Shown here: one piece after another, positions 19,594 through 28,910 of the stretch
How positions within the stretch are numbered: position 1 is the stretch's first letter
Layout of the letters: each line of letters opens with the position of its first letter
Assembly: GCF_003254115.1 (NCBI RefSeq)
Contig: NZ_QKZV01000003.1
Location: forward strand, 186,001-250,000
Direction of reading: 5' to 3'
Source: Hydrotalea sandarakina
GTDB lineage: Bacteria; Bacteroidota; Bacteroidia; Chitinophagales; Chitinophagaceae
DNA: 64,000 nucleotides
The notes under the pieces: generated by a model
Databases searched by the model: none
Told to the model about the DNA's origin: nothing
The model's input: only the letters and a program-made list of their open reading frames with translations
Made by a program: the position numbers and the translations under genes

Positions 19594-20082
19594 ATGGTTG
19601 CTATTCTGTATAAATGGGTATTACTGGCTTTTATAAGCATGGCCCATCCGTTTTATGTGTCGGTTACCGACTTGCATTATAATGATAAAGAGAAAATGGT
19701 TGAAGTAAGCATTAGAATTTTTACTGATGACCTTGAAAAAACACTGAAAAATAATTTTAATAAAAATATCGACCTAACGCATCCTACCAATAAAGCTGAA
19801 GTAGATAATTATATTAACCAATACATTCTAAAGAAACTAAATATAAAAATCAACAATAGCATTGCAAAAATGAAATATGTTGGTTATGAAATTCAACAAG
19901 AAAGTACCTGGTGTTATTTTGAAATTGATAATGTAAATAGCATTCAATCCGTAGCTATTACTTCTACTCTATTATATGATTATCAACCAAGTCAAATAAA
20001 CATATTTCATATTACGTATAACGGTAAGGAGAAAAGTTACAAATTAGATAATCCGAATAGCTTTGTAAGCTTTAGTTTTTAG
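19594..20082 (+). CDS. DUF6702-like protein
   Basis: This 162-residue protein has a hydrophobic N-terminus (about 4-17, ILYKWVLLAFISMA). The body begins HPFYVSVTDLHYNDKEKMVEVSIRIFTDDLE, a pattern I recognise from the DUF6702 family found beside HupE and M1 peptidase genes in Bacteroidota. It is divergent from those genes here with about 49 nt between starts, consistent with shared function. Its 3' end overlaps the convergent glycosyltransferase gene by 11 nt. Biochemical role unknown. Confidence 0.7.
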   Translation: MVAILYKWVLLAFISMAHPFYVSVTDLHYNDKEKMVEVSIRIFTDDLEKTLKNNFNKNIDLTHPTNKAEVDNYINQYILKKLNIKINNSIAKMKYVGYEIQQESTWCYFEIDNVNSIQSVAITSTLLYDYQPSQINIFHITYNGKEKSYKLDNPNSFVSFSF

Positions 20083-21757
20083 TTATTTTTTTATTGGGAA
20101 TGGTTAAATCAACAATAGCATAATGTTGTAAAACTTCAGGTCTGGTTTCAGGGTTTAAAAATGTAATGTTCAATTGGCTTACATGAAAATTATCTCCTTT
20201 ATGCAACACTTTAGCATAGGGAAATTTTTGTTGAATGCGTTCTAAACTATCGGCATTGGTTACTACAATTTCATTTGGTTGTAATGCATTGATAGCAGTA
20301 TCGGGAAAAATATATTGCCCATAAAAATAAAATGGATATCCGGGATGAATGCCGGCAGTAACAACCTTGCTTTTATCAATATGTTGTGCATTAATATATT
20401 CCGCTGCTGTATTGCCCATTTGGTATTGCAGTAAAGTTGGATAAAAGGCAGTATTCAAAAAAACATTAATGCCTATAATGGTAAAGAACGCAATAATCAA
20501 CAACCGGTGAAAGTGTAATCGTTTAGAATAAAACAACGAATACATTAACAATAAACACAACGACGAAAGTGCAGCCACATATTTTGGAATGTCTGAAAAA
20601 GGGAAAGCAATTAAAACTATTAATGCCATCCATAATAAAGTAAATACAATTAAATGCAACAAAACCAAAGTTCGCCGCAAATGCCTCCATTGGTGTTCAA
20701 AAAATAATTGATATAAAAATTTAGCGGTAATAATTGCTGCTAACGGAAAAACCACAAATATGTAATGGGGTAATTGAGCCTGACTTCTTGCTAATACACA
20801 ATATGTTAATATAAAACCGCCTGTTGTAATCCATTCTTGGTTCAACTGTAATTTACCTTTTTGTTGTATCAGCTTTTTAACTTCCAAGAACAATGCTATT
20901 AAGAAAAACAAGATCCACGGCAAAAAACTCCAAAGCATATTTTGAAGCAAGAAAGTAAATTCATTCATTTCTCTATTGGCATTCTCGCCGGTGTATCTAC
21001 CAAAACTTTGTGTCCAGTAATAAAATTTTAGTCCGGATGTTATATAGTTACCCCCTACAATTTTTCCCGGATGCATATCAAACTGCCTATAAAGTCCTAT
21101 GCTCATGGGTAACAATAAAATGGCAATGATTGCAATGCCTAATACATATTCCCAATGCCAAAAATGTTTCCAATCTCTACGCAAAATAAAATGAGGTAAA
21201 AAACACAATATGGGTACAATTAATGCAATGGGACCTTTTGTTAGCATTCCACCAGCAACGGCTATACTGGCAATAACAAAATGAATTATTTTTTTTGTGT
21301 TGAACCAAGTTGCAAATTGCCAAATACTTAACATTACCCAACCCATTAACATGGTATCAGTTCTTACATCATGATTCATTAAAAAAAGGGCTTGGCAAGA
21401 AGCTAATACCATTGCACTTAAATAAGCTATATCTTTTTTGTAATAAAGCAATGCAAAACGGTAGGTTGCATAAATAGCAAGTAATGAAAAGAAAAAAGAA
21501 GGTAAGCGATAAGCCCAATCATGTACACCCAAAACATACATACTAAAACCTGATAGCCAAAAAAGCATGGGTGGTTTATCTAAATAATCATGGCCTAAAT
21601 CATATACCTGCAAAAAACTTTTATGCACATACATTTCACGGGAAATAGATGCGTATTGGGCAGCATCAATATCCATTAAAGGAATTAAAAATATTCCCAA
21701 CAGGTAGGTAATAATACACAAACCAATAACCAATAAAACAACATTTTTTTTTAACAT
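20072..21757 (-). CDS. GT39/ArnT-like membrane glycosyltransferase
   Basis: The first credible ATG is at 21757 (MLKKNVVLLVIGLCIITYLLG), giving 561 residues; the frame extends nine codons further only through a TTG. About eleven to twelve membrane helices are present. The luminal-loop motif DIDAAQYASISREM contains the acidic pair typical of the PMT/ArnT GT-C fold, followed by YLDKPPMLFWLSG. These enzymes move sugars from polyprenyl phosphate to lipid A, proteins or glycans outside the membrane; the acceptor is unknown. Its 3' end overlaps the DUF6702-like gene. Confidence 0.85.
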   Translation of the reverse strand: MLKKNVVLLVIGLCIITYLLGIFLIPLMDIDAAQYASISREMYVHKSFLQVYDLGHDYLDKPPMLFWLSGFSMYVLGVHDWAYRLPSFFFSLLAIYATYRFALLYYKKDIAYLSAMVLASCQALFLMNHDVRTDTMLMGWVMLSIWQFATWFNTKKIIHFVIASIAVAGGMLTKGPIALIVPILCFLPHFILRRDWKHFWHWEYVLGIAIIAILLLPMSIGLYRQFDMHPGKIVGGNYITSGLKFYYWTQSFGRYTGENANREMNEFTFLLQNMLWSFLPWILFFLIALFLEVKKLIQQKGKLQLNQEWITTGGFILTYCVLARSQAQLPHYIFVVFPLAAIITAKFLYQLFFEHQWRHLRRTLVLLHLIVFTLLWMALIVLIAFPFSDIPKYVAALSSLCLLLMYSLFYSKRLHFHRLLIIAFFTIIGINVFLNTAFYPTLLQYQMGNTAAEYINAQHIDKSKVVTAGIHPGYPFYFYGQYIFPDTAINALQPNEIVVTNADSLERIQQKFPYAKVLHKGDNFHVSQLNITFLNPETRPEVLQHYAIVDLTIPNKKITKN

Positions 21758-22064
21758 ATCCGTTGCCTTAAGCCACCCATTCAAACATTTTTGCGCAAAA
21801 TACAGTTAAATTAATGAGAATTATACAAACAAAACCTAAATATAACCTTAGTATTAAAAACCAACAATGCTGCAACTACTATGCCATGGTAAAAAATTAT
21901 GCCTTTTAAGTATTGAATGCCAATAGAATACTAATATGTACCAACTATTTCAATTCATTATTTACTGCAACAATTTGTTTTTATGGCTGAATTACTTATA
22001 AAATTATCGGCAGATTCTATAAATTTGCAGACACACCTCTGCTGAGAAAATAATCCAAACTTAT
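21758..22064. other. Intergenic region between the glycosyltransferase and glmM
   Basis: This 307-nt AT-rich gap between divergent genes holds an exact -7 box (TAAATTTG, 22020-22027) for glmM, 38 nt before its ATG, and a weak AGTATT/AATACT dyad near 21920. I see no small ORF or RNA with good support. Confidence 0.5.
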
Positions 22065-23453
22065 ATGTCATTAATCAAAAGCATTTCAGGAATTCGAGGA
22101 ACCATTGGCGGTAAACCCGATGAAAATTTAAGTCCGATTGATGTTGTAAAATTTTCTGCAGCATTTGGCACTTGGTTATTACAACAAAACACAACCAATA
22201 AAAAAGTAATTATTGGTCGCGACGGAAGAATAAGTGGTGCCATGGTACAAGAATTAGCTGCAGCCACACTAATAGCCCTTGGAATAGATGTAATTGATGC
22301 AGGTTTAAGTACAACACCTACCATTGAAATGGCGATTCAATTTGAAAAAGCGGCAGGTGGTATGATTATCAGTGCCAGCCATAATCCTAAAGAATGGAAT
22401 GCATTGAAATTATTTAACCATTTAGGCGAATTTATTTCGGCTGAAGATGGAAAGCAAGTATTATCAATTGCAGAAAAAAACGAATTTAATTTTGCTTCAG
22501 TTGATAAATTAGGTAACAAAACTTTTGATGATACATTTATTCAAAAACACATACAAGCCATTGTTGCTTATGATTTGGTAGATGTACAAGCCATTAAGAA
22601 GAGAAAATTTAAAATTGTAATTGATGCAATAAACAGTACCGGCGCCATTGCAGTACCTGCATTATTACAAGCATTAGGTGTAAAGGATAGTGATATTGTT
22701 GTTTTAAATAGTGAAGTAACCGGAAAATTTGCACATAACCCCGAGCCTTTACCCGAACATTTACAAGAATTGTGCAATGCCGTAAATAAACATAAGGCAG
22801 ATATTGGCATTGCAGTTGATCCTGATGTTGACCGTCTATCCTTTGTTTGTGAAGATGGAAGTTTATTTGGTGAAGAATATACCTTGGTGGCTGTTGCTGA
22901 TTATGTGTTGAATAATAGAAAAGGCAATACCGTTAGCAACATGTCAAGCACCCGAGCATTAAAAGATGTTACCTTAAAACATGGTGGTAACTATTACCCT
23001 TCAGCAGTGGGTGAAGTAAATGTGGTAAATAAAATGAAAGCGGTTAATGCCGTAATTGGTGGTGAAGGAAATGGCGGTGTTATAGTTCCAGACTTGCATT
23101 ATGGTCGTGATGCCTTAATTGGCATAGCGTTATTTCTAACCTTTTTAGCCAAAGAAAAGAAAAGTGTAAAGCAACTTCGCAATACCTATCCCGATTATTT
23201 TATTAGTAAAAATAAAATTGAGTTAGGTAAAGACTTTAACATTCAACAAATTTTTGACCAAATCACTAAGAAATATAAAAAATACCCCATTAATACAGAA
23301 GATGGTTTAAAAATTGAGTTTGAAAATGATTGGGTTCATTTACGCACCAGTAATACCGAACCTATTATTCGCATTTATGCCGAAAGCAACTTTTCAACCA
23401 CAGCCGACAACATTGCCAAAAAAATGATGCAAGACATAAGAGAAGTAATGTAA
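22065..23453 (+). CDS. glmM: Phosphoglucosamine mutase / phosphohexomutase
   Basis: This 462-residue protein belongs to the alpha-D-phosphohexomutase superfamily. The catalytic phosphoserine is S105 in ISASHNPKEWNALK, the Mg site is DPDVDR, the sugar-binding loop is GEGNGGV and the phosphate loop is RTSNTEP. It most likely interconverts glucosamine-6-P and glucosamine-1-P for UDP-GlcNAc and peptidoglycan. Phosphomannomutase activity is an alternative, as manA is a few genes away. A terminator follows. Confidence 0.88.
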   Translation: MSLIKSISGIRGTIGGKPDENLSPIDVVKFSAAFGTWLLQQNTTNKKVIIGRDGRISGAMVQELAAATLIALGIDVIDAGLSTTPTIEMAIQFEKAAGGMIISASHNPKEWNALKLFNHLGEFISAEDGKQVLSIAEKNEFNFASVDKLGNKTFDDTFIQKHIQAIVAYDLVDVQAIKKRKFKIVIDAINSTGAIAVPALLQALGVKDSDIVVLNSEVTGKFAHNPEPLPEHLQELCNAVNKHKADIGIAVDPDVDRLSFVCEDGSLFGEEYTLVAVADYVLNNRKGNTVSNMSSTRALKDVTLKHGGNYYPSAVGEVNVVNKMKAVNAVIGGEGNGGVIVPDLHYGRDALIGIALFLTFLAKEKKSVKQLRNTYPDYFISKNKIELGKDFNIQQIFDQITKKYKKYPINTEDGLKIEFENDWVHLRTSNTEPIIRIYAESNFSTTADNIAKKMMQDIREVM

Positions 23454-23487
23454 TAGGCTAAAAGTATATTAGTTTTATAAAAATTGC

Positions 23488-23517
23488 GGTTTACATGCTC
23501 ATGTAAACCGTTTTTTG
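23488..23517 (+). terminator. Terminator after glmM
   Basis: A perfect 11-bp inverted repeat (23488-23498 with 23501-23511) is followed by six T. Confidence 0.88.
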
Positions 23518-23573
23518 TAAGCACAATTACAGTATTTACCTTTACACATCATTATACTATACCTATCACCAAC

Positions 23574-24704
23574 ATGACCAAGAGAATTTATTTCGACAAT
23601 GCAGCCACCACCCCACTCGATCCGGAAGTTTTAGCTGCTATGATGCCTTATTTAACTGAACATTTTGGAAATCCATCTTCTATTTACAGTTATGGCAGAG
23701 AAACGCGTATGGGCATTGAAAATGCACGTAAAACCGTAGCTAAGCTATTAAATGCCCATCCTGCAGAAATATTTTTTACCAGTGGTGGAACGGAAAGTAG
23801 TAACACGGCAATCAATGCTGCCATTGCAGATTTAGGTTGTAAACACATTATCACATCACCTATAGAGCATCATGCAACTTTACATACCGTTGAGCATTTA
23901 CAAAATGCACACAACATAAAACTCAGTTATCTAAAGATTTTAGAAAATGGACATGTTGATTTACACCACCTTGAACAAATTTTAGCTGACAGTAAAGAAA
24001 AATGCTTTGTAACCTTAATGCATGCCAACAATGAAATTGGCAATATTACAGATATAGAAGCAGTTGGAAATATTTGCAAAAAATTTAATGCTATTTTTCA
24101 TAGCGATACAGTACAAACTGTTGGGCATTTCCCATTTAATTTAAGAGAATTGCCTGTTCATTTTATTACCGGTGCTGCCCATAAATTCCACGGACCAAAA
24201 GGAGTTGGCATGCTGTATATTAATGAGAATATTAAAATACATCCGTTTATACAAGGTGGCGCACAAGAAAGAAATATGCGTGCCGGTACTGAAAATGTTT
24301 ATGGTATTATTGGATTTGCCAAAGCCTTAGAACTTGCAACAGCCAATTATGAAACCAATAGCACCTACATTCGATCATTGAAAACCTATATGATGGAACA
24401 ATTAAAAATGCACATTCCAGGCATTGGTTTCAATGGTGATACGTCTAATAATAGCCTATATACAGTACTGAATGTAAGTTTCCCCAAAACTGAAAAAAGC
24501 GAAATGTTATTATTTAATTTAGACATTCATAACATATGTGCCAGTGGTGGAAGTGCCTGCACCAGCGGAGCCGACCAAGGTAGCCATGTAATTAGAGCCT
24601 TTAACAATAACCCCAATAAAGTTGCGGTACGTTTTTCATTTAGCAAGCACAACACAAAGGAAGAAATTGATGAGGTGATTCAACACTTAAAAACAATGAT
24701 TTAA
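23574..24704 (+). CDS. Cysteine desulfurase (NifS/IscS family)
   Basis: I chose the ATG at 23574 (MTKRIYFDNAATTPLDPEVL), giving 376 residues; the upstream extension crosses the glmM terminator and is not credible. The PLP lysine lies in TGAAHKFHGPKGVG, and the persulfide cysteine in SGGSACTSGADQGS within a flexible loop. It takes sulfur from cysteine for Fe-S clusters or tRNA thiolation. No isc or suf genes are nearby, so the acceptor is unknown; tRNA thiolation is one possibility. Confidence 0.92.
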   Translation: MTKRIYFDNAATTPLDPEVLAAMMPYLTEHFGNPSSIYSYGRETRMGIENARKTVAKLLNAHPAEIFFTSGGTESSNTAINAAIADLGCKHIITSPIEHHATLHTVEHLQNAHNIKLSYLKILENGHVDLHHLEQILADSKEKCFVTLMHANNEIGNITDIEAVGNICKKFNAIFHSDTVQTVGHFPFNLRELPVHFITGAAHKFHGPKGVGMLYINENIKIHPFIQGGAQERNMRAGTENVYGIIGFAKALELATANYETNSTYIRSLKTYMMEQLKMHIPGIGFNGDTSNNSLYTVLNVSFPKTEKSEMLLFNLDIHNICASGGSACTSGADQGSHVIRAFNNNPNKVAVRFSFSKHNTKEEIDEVIQHLKTMI

Positions 24705-24786
24705 TTGAGTAGCCTTTTTGAAAATGCTGTATTAAAAAGCTTAATTAATCGATACGTACTGAAAAGAATTTTCAACTTATCCCAAA

Positions 24787-24826
24787 AACAACTGCGGCTG
24801 ATTAATATTAATCAGCCGCAGTTGTT
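24787..24826. terminator. 40-nt perfect palindrome, probable terminator of the DUF6580 gene
   Basis: Two 20-nt arms form a flawless inverted repeat centred between 24806 and 24807 (core ATTAATATTAAT). It lies between convergent genes. On the minus strand it is followed by a short T run; on the plus strand there is none. Confidence 0.7.
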
Positions 24827-24848
24827 GTATAAAGTTTATGCCTTTATG

Positions 24849-25418
24849 CTATTGTAGTTTCATTGCCAGTTTTTTGAATGAAAGCATATGATAAATCATT
24901 AACAATACAGGCACAAAAACAAGTGTTGATAGTAAAGAGTTTTTATAAAATGGCAATCCATCTGTTAAACACATACCTAGCCCTTGCAATGTTAATGGAC
25001 GTTGGTATCCGCCATGGGTAGCCCATACCCAACCATTGGAAAGTAAATAATAAATAGTAGGTCCGGCAATAATACCTATCAATATAGCACCATAACTTTT
25101 CCCTTTCAATAACCAGCCTGTAATAACCAACACACTTAAAAATAAATAATTCAAAAACTGATAACTATATATTCCGGGAAAGCCAAATAAACCGTTTAAA
25201 TAAAGTATTTCTATAATTACATCGCTAGCTATCAAAGCAATTAACGGAAACAAAAAGGTAGAATGTTTTTGGTGTATCATCATGCCTGATACGAGTGCTA
25301 TGGCCATAATGGGTGAGAAACCACTCCAGCTAATATTATTTGCAAAAACCAACTTGCAGCTAAGTGTAAGTGCTATTATTACAATACCATAAATAATATT
25401 TTTCAATGAAAGTTGCAT
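24849..25418 (-). CDS. DUF6580-like integral membrane protein
   Basis: This 189-residue protein has about five membrane helices. The pattern (SGFSPIMAIALVSGMM near the start, GIYSYQFLNYLFL, SNGWVWATHGGYQRPLTLQGLGMC, then a final helix) matches the DUF6580 family of Bacteroidota. It resembles small S-component-like or ECF-transporter substrate proteins in layout, but I cannot assign a substrate. It is convergent with the cysteine desulfurase and about 90 nt downstream of manA. Confidence 0.7.
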   Translation of the reverse strand: MQLSLKNIIYGIVIIALTLSCKLVFANNISWSGFSPIMAIALVSGMMIHQKHSTFLFPLIALIASDVIIEILYLNGLFGFPGIYSYQFLNYLFLSVLVITGWLLKGKSYGAILIGIIAGPTIYYLLSNGWVWATHGGYQRPLTLQGLGMCLTDGLPFYKNSLLSTLVFVPVLLMIYHMLSFKKLAMKLQ

Positions 25419-25505
25419 AGGGTCATTTTATATATTTCAAAAATAAAAATTAGTTAATCATTGCAACAAAAATAAGCATTCTGGCGGTTATATTACTGCA
25501 ACATT

Positions 25506-26732
25506 TTATAAAACCGGAACAAATGCCTTAAACAATTGTACACTACCACTACTGTTAATCTTGTATTCCGTATTAGGTGTAATAAAACAAGCTTCGCCCT
25601 GTTTTATTACTTTATTTTTGCCTGTGTTATCTTGAATAATAAAGCCACCCTCCACTGCTAAAATAATTTCCGGGGTAGCAGCCACTGTTTCATATTGTTT
25701 TGTCCCTTGCCATTGAATTTTATTTAAAGCAAAATCACTTACAGGACAACGATATTCACTTTCCGGTGAATGAAGGGTTATTGGTTTTCCTAATAAAACT
25801 TCCGGAATAATGGGTTCAATAATGGTATGCTTTAATAATTCAGCTACATCAATATGCTTGGGGGTTAAACCTGCTCGCAAAACATTATCACTATTGGCCA
25901 TTAACTCAACATTTTGTCCTTCCAGGTAAGCATGCGGAACACCAGCCTGTTGAAATATCCCTTCGCCTTTTTTTAAACAAACTATGTTGAAAAAATAAAT
26001 TGAAAAAATTCCCCTATCAATATTTTTCAATTCATCACTATTTTCAAAAAGCTTTGCCACCCACCAACCTGCATCAAATTTTGTTAGTTGCCCGGTAGCT
26101 TTTTTATGTAATTCCTTTCGAACTAAAGTATGTAACATAGCATTCACATCAGCTTGTTCCATTTCCATTACAAACTGATAAAGTGCTTTCAAACCTTGTT
26201 TTTTAAACAAAGGCAATAAAATACTTAACTCGGTTGTGTTGGCAAGTGTAGCTTCTATAGCATTTAAGCTTTTAAAACCGTGTAATAACCAAAACTCATC
26301 GCTCAAAGCAACCATTACTTCAGGCTTATGGTTTTTATCCCTATAGTTACGATGAGGTGCATTTATCGGAATCCCCGCATTTTCTTCGTTTTCAAACCCT
26401 TTTAAAGCATTTGCTTTAGTTGGATGCACTTGAATAGAAAGCATTTCGCGTACATCTAACACTTTTAATAAAAATGGTAATTCACCAAAAACTGAAAATA
26501 CCTTGTTTGATAAAGTAAATTCAGGGTTAGCTTGAATGAAATCATATAAACTTATACAGGAGCCATCATCTAAAATTATTTCAGATGTGTGTAAGGCATG
26601 GGCACCTAACCAATATTCAGCATAAGGTTTATGTTCTGCATTATGAATACTTAATAAATGCGGTATAAAATCATACCCACCCCATGCATAGTGCTGAACT
26701 TTACCCTTTATTTTATATATCTTATCTTGCAT
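25506..26732 (-). CDS. manA: Class I mannose-6-phosphate isomerase
   Basis: This 408-residue cupin enzyme interconverts mannose-6-P and fructose-6-P. Zinc ligands are visible in SIQVHPTK (Gln, His), NHKPEVMVAL (Glu) and QQAGVPHAYLEG (His). YAWGGYDFIPHL and YAEYWLGAHALHTSE are typical opening motifs. It links glycolysis to GDP-mannose and surface glycans. It is divergent from yraN. Confidence 0.93.
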   Translation of the reverse strand: MQDKIYKIKGKVQHYAWGGYDFIPHLLSIHNAEHKPYAEYWLGAHALHTSEIILDDGSCISLYDFIQANPEFTLSNKVFSVFGELPFLLKVLDVREMLSIQVHPTKANALKGFENEENAGIPINAPHRNYRDKNHKPEVMVALSDEFWLLHGFKSLNAIEATLANTTELSILLPLFKKQGLKALYQFVMEMEQADVNAMLHTLVRKELHKKATGQLTKFDAGWWVAKLFENSDELKNIDRGIFSIYFFNIVCLKKGEGIFQQAGVPHAYLEGQNVELMANSDNVLRAGLTPKHIDVAELLKHTIIEPIIPEVLLGKPITLHSPESEYRCPVSDFALNKIQWQGTKQYETVAATPEIILAVEGGFIIQDNTGKNKVIKQGEACFITPNTEYKINSSGSVQLFKAFVPVL

Positions 26733-26840
26733 GTATATTTATGAATTTAAATACAAATATGCCTACATTAGAATGTAAAAATTTGTATTACTATTGCTAA
26801 ACTATGTTTTCCTTTGACTTGTAAAAATAAATTTTTACAC

Positions 26841-27197
26841 ATGTCATTAACCAAACAAACCGGCAATTATGGTGAAGAACTAGCTCAAAAATATGTAGTA
26901 GAGCAAGGCTTTAAAATACTACATACCAACTGGCGTCATAAAAATTGGGAAGTTGATATTATTGCAGAAAAAGAGGACATTTTACATTTTATTGAAGTAA
27001 AAACAAGGCAGTATTCCCCATTCGGATATCCGGAAAACAATGTAAAGCAGCAAAAAATGAATGCTTTGAAAAATGCAGCTGCTGTTTATTTAGAAAAAAA
27101 TCCACAATGGCATTCCATTCAGTTTGATGTAATTGCCATTACACTTCAGAACAACTTGGTGAAGGAAATTTGTTGGATAGATGATGTGTTCTTTTAA
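26841..27197 (+). CDS. yraN: UPF0102 protein, YraN family
   Basis: From the ATG at 26841 (MSLTKQTGNYGEELAQKYVVEQG) the product is 118 residues, standard for the family. The PD-(D/E)XK-like core is clear: GxxGE near the N-terminus, then NWEVDIIAEKEDILHFIEVKTR with the acidic/EVK motif. It is a predicted Holliday-junction-type nuclease with no settled role. The longer frame adds nine residues. Its stop codon lies in the first of three short 28-nt-spaced repeats. Confidence 0.9.
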   Translation: MSLTKQTGNYGEELAQKYVVEQGFKILHTNWRHKNWEVDIIAEKEDILHFIEVKTRQYSPFGYPENNVKQQKMNALKNAAAVYLEKNPQWHSIQFDVIAITLQNNLVKEICWIDDVFF

Positions 27198-27259
27198 ATT
27201 TAAAGAAATACCCCTTTTTTCTTAAATTTAAGAAAAACCCCTCCTTTTTTTAAATTTAA
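27194..27259. repeat. Three copies of TTAAATTTAA at 28-nt spacing
   Basis: The palindrome TTAAATTTAA occurs at 27194-27203, 27222-27231 and 27250-27259, exactly 28 nt apart. The first two copies are followed by CCCC. The array fills the gap between convergent yraN and the YkgJ-family gene. It could act in termination; a role is not established. Confidence 0.7.
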
Positions 27260-27269
27260 AATTTCCAAA

Positions 27270-27773
27270 CTAAAGCGGAATAGCCGCCATCATTTTTTCA
27301 ACCATTGAATACGTAGCCGGGCAATATTGTACATTTTGCTGATGTACATGCAAGTATTGCACAACAGGCTTTTTAGTTAAATGTGGAAACCCGGCACAAC
27401 TTTGTGGCCTAACGGCATAAATGCTACACTTGTTATCTTTTAAATTTAAAAATTGACAAGGTTGTTTATCATTTACCCAATCTTTATCTTTTTTATCGAA
27501 GTGCAACCAACGATTTTTCATTTCATCTACTGTCATGTTTAAGTGGGCTGCAATACGCTTCATGTCTGCATTGGTAAAAGTAGGAGTCATTGTTTTGCAG
27601 CAGTTAGCACATGTTAAACAATCAATTTCCTTCCATACAGCATTATTCAAAGTAACCACTAATTGATTCAATGAACGTGGTGCTTTTTTTTCAACTTTAC
27701 GAAGATATTTTTTAAAGGCAGACTGATGATGCCTTACTTTTTGTTTAAACGAACGCAAGTTTACAGGTTGCAT
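27270..27773 (-). CDS. YkgJ-family cysteine cluster protein
   Basis: This 167-residue protein carries the zinc/iron-chelating CxxCxxC(C)-type cluster (CLTCANCCKTMTPTFT), then CQFLNLKDNKCSIYAVRPQSCAGFP, the full YkgJ (PF03692) cysteine set. An N-terminal basic region with KQKVRHHQSAFKKYLRKVEKKAP precedes it. The role of the family is unresolved; a metal-binding or redox role is likely. It is convergent with yraN. Confidence 0.88.
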   Translation of the reverse strand: MQPVNLRSFKQKVRHHQSAFKKYLRKVEKKAPRSLNQLVVTLNNAVWKEIDCLTCANCCKTMTPTFTNADMKRIAAHLNMTVDEMKNRWLHFDKKDKDWVNDKQPCQFLNLKDNKCSIYAVRPQSCAGFPHLTKKPVVQYLHVHQQNVQYCPATYSMVEKMMAAIPL

Positions 27774-27945
27774 AAAATGTAAATATTACAAGTATTGCGG
27801 TAAATGTATTGTGGTTTTAGCAAATACAAAAATTAATGTTACAACTGATACAAGCAGTAATACTTAAAATAATGACAAAAACCTAAAACACATTAAAAGC
27901 CAGTTGTAATTTTAAATACATTATTTTACAACCTCATTTTAGGTT

Positions 27946-28848
27946 ATGTGGGATTCATTTAAGAAAGGCTTTAAAATGTATTTACAGCTTGAGCGTTCCT
28001 TAAGCAATCATTCTATTGAAGCTTATTTACGCGATATAGATAAGCTAACCCAATATCTGCAACTAAACAATGCCAATAAAAATCCTTCAGAAATTGAACT
28101 AAATGACTTACAAAAATTTTTAGAATGGATTAGTGATTATGGGCTCTCTTCTACTTCGCAGGCACGTATTATTTCAGGTATTAAGCAATTTTACAAATAC
28201 TGTTTGAGTGAACAAATGGTAAAAATTGATCCTACCCAACTATTAGAAGCACCAAAAACCAAACGCAGTTTACCTGAAGTACTCAGCTTTGATGAAATTG
28301 AAAGAATGATTGCACAAATTGATGTTAGCACTAATGAAGGCACCCGAAATAAAGCCATATTAGAAACCATGTACAGCTGTGGTTTACGAGTAAGTGAAGT
28401 GATTAGCTTAGCCATTAGCCAAATTTATGTTGATGTGGAATTTATTAGAGTTACCGGCAAAGGCAATAAAGAAAGATTAATACCCATAGGGCAATCTGCT
28501 TTAAAATATATACAGCTATACATTGATGGTGTACGCAAACACCTAAACGTTAGCAAGGGCTGTGAAGATATTTTATTCTTAAACCGCAGAGGCGGCCAAC
28601 TTACCAGGGTTATGGTGTTTTACATTATTAAAGATTTAGCCCAAAAAGCAGGCATTCAGAAAAATGTTTCACCACACACCTTTCGGCATTCATTTGCCAC
28701 ACATTTAATTGAAGGGGGGGCCGACCTTAGAGCTATACAGGAAATGTTGGGCCATGAAAGCATTACCACAACAGAAATTTATACCCACCTTGATCGTAAT
28801 TTTTTACGATCAACCCTACATAGCTTTCACCCGGCCTTTAAAAATTAA
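27946..28848 (+). CDS. xerD: Site-specific tyrosine recombinase XerD
   Basis: This 300-residue protein has a SAM-like DNA-binding domain (about 5-90) and a catalytic domain with the complete set R148 (SCGLRVSEV), K172 (GKGNKERLIP), H244 and R247 (HTFRHSFATHLIEGGADLR), H270 (MLGHESITTTE) and Y279. EGGADLRAIQEMLGHESITTTEIYTHL is typical of XerD, so it should resolve chromosome dimers together with the XerC-like protein at 11220. I found no dif site in the window. Confidence 0.93.
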   Translation: MWDSFKKGFKMYLQLERSLSNHSIEAYLRDIDKLTQYLQLNNANKNPSEIELNDLQKFLEWISDYGLSSTSQARIISGIKQFYKYCLSEQMVKIDPTQLLEAPKTKRSLPEVLSFDEIERMIAQIDVSTNEGTRNKAILETMYSCGLRVSEVISLAISQIYVDVEFIRVTGKGNKERLIPIGQSALKYIQLYIDGVRKHLNVSKGCEDILFLNRRGGQLTRVMVFYIIKDLAQKAGIQKNVSPHTFRHSFATHLIEGGADLRAIQEMLGHESITTTEIYTHLDRNFLRSTLHSFHPAFKN

Positions 28849-28881
28849 CACCAAGAACTGGCTTATTCCAAAAAGGTTTAA

Positions 28882-28889
28882 TAGGTTTG
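28882..28889 (+). promoter_or_regulatory. -7 box upstream of the DUF2911 gene
   Basis: TAGGTTTG matches TAnnTTTG and lies 21 nt before the ATG. The upstream -33 element is not clear. Confidence 0.4.
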
Positions 28890-28910
28890 TAATTAAATAA
28901 ACGCTGTAAT

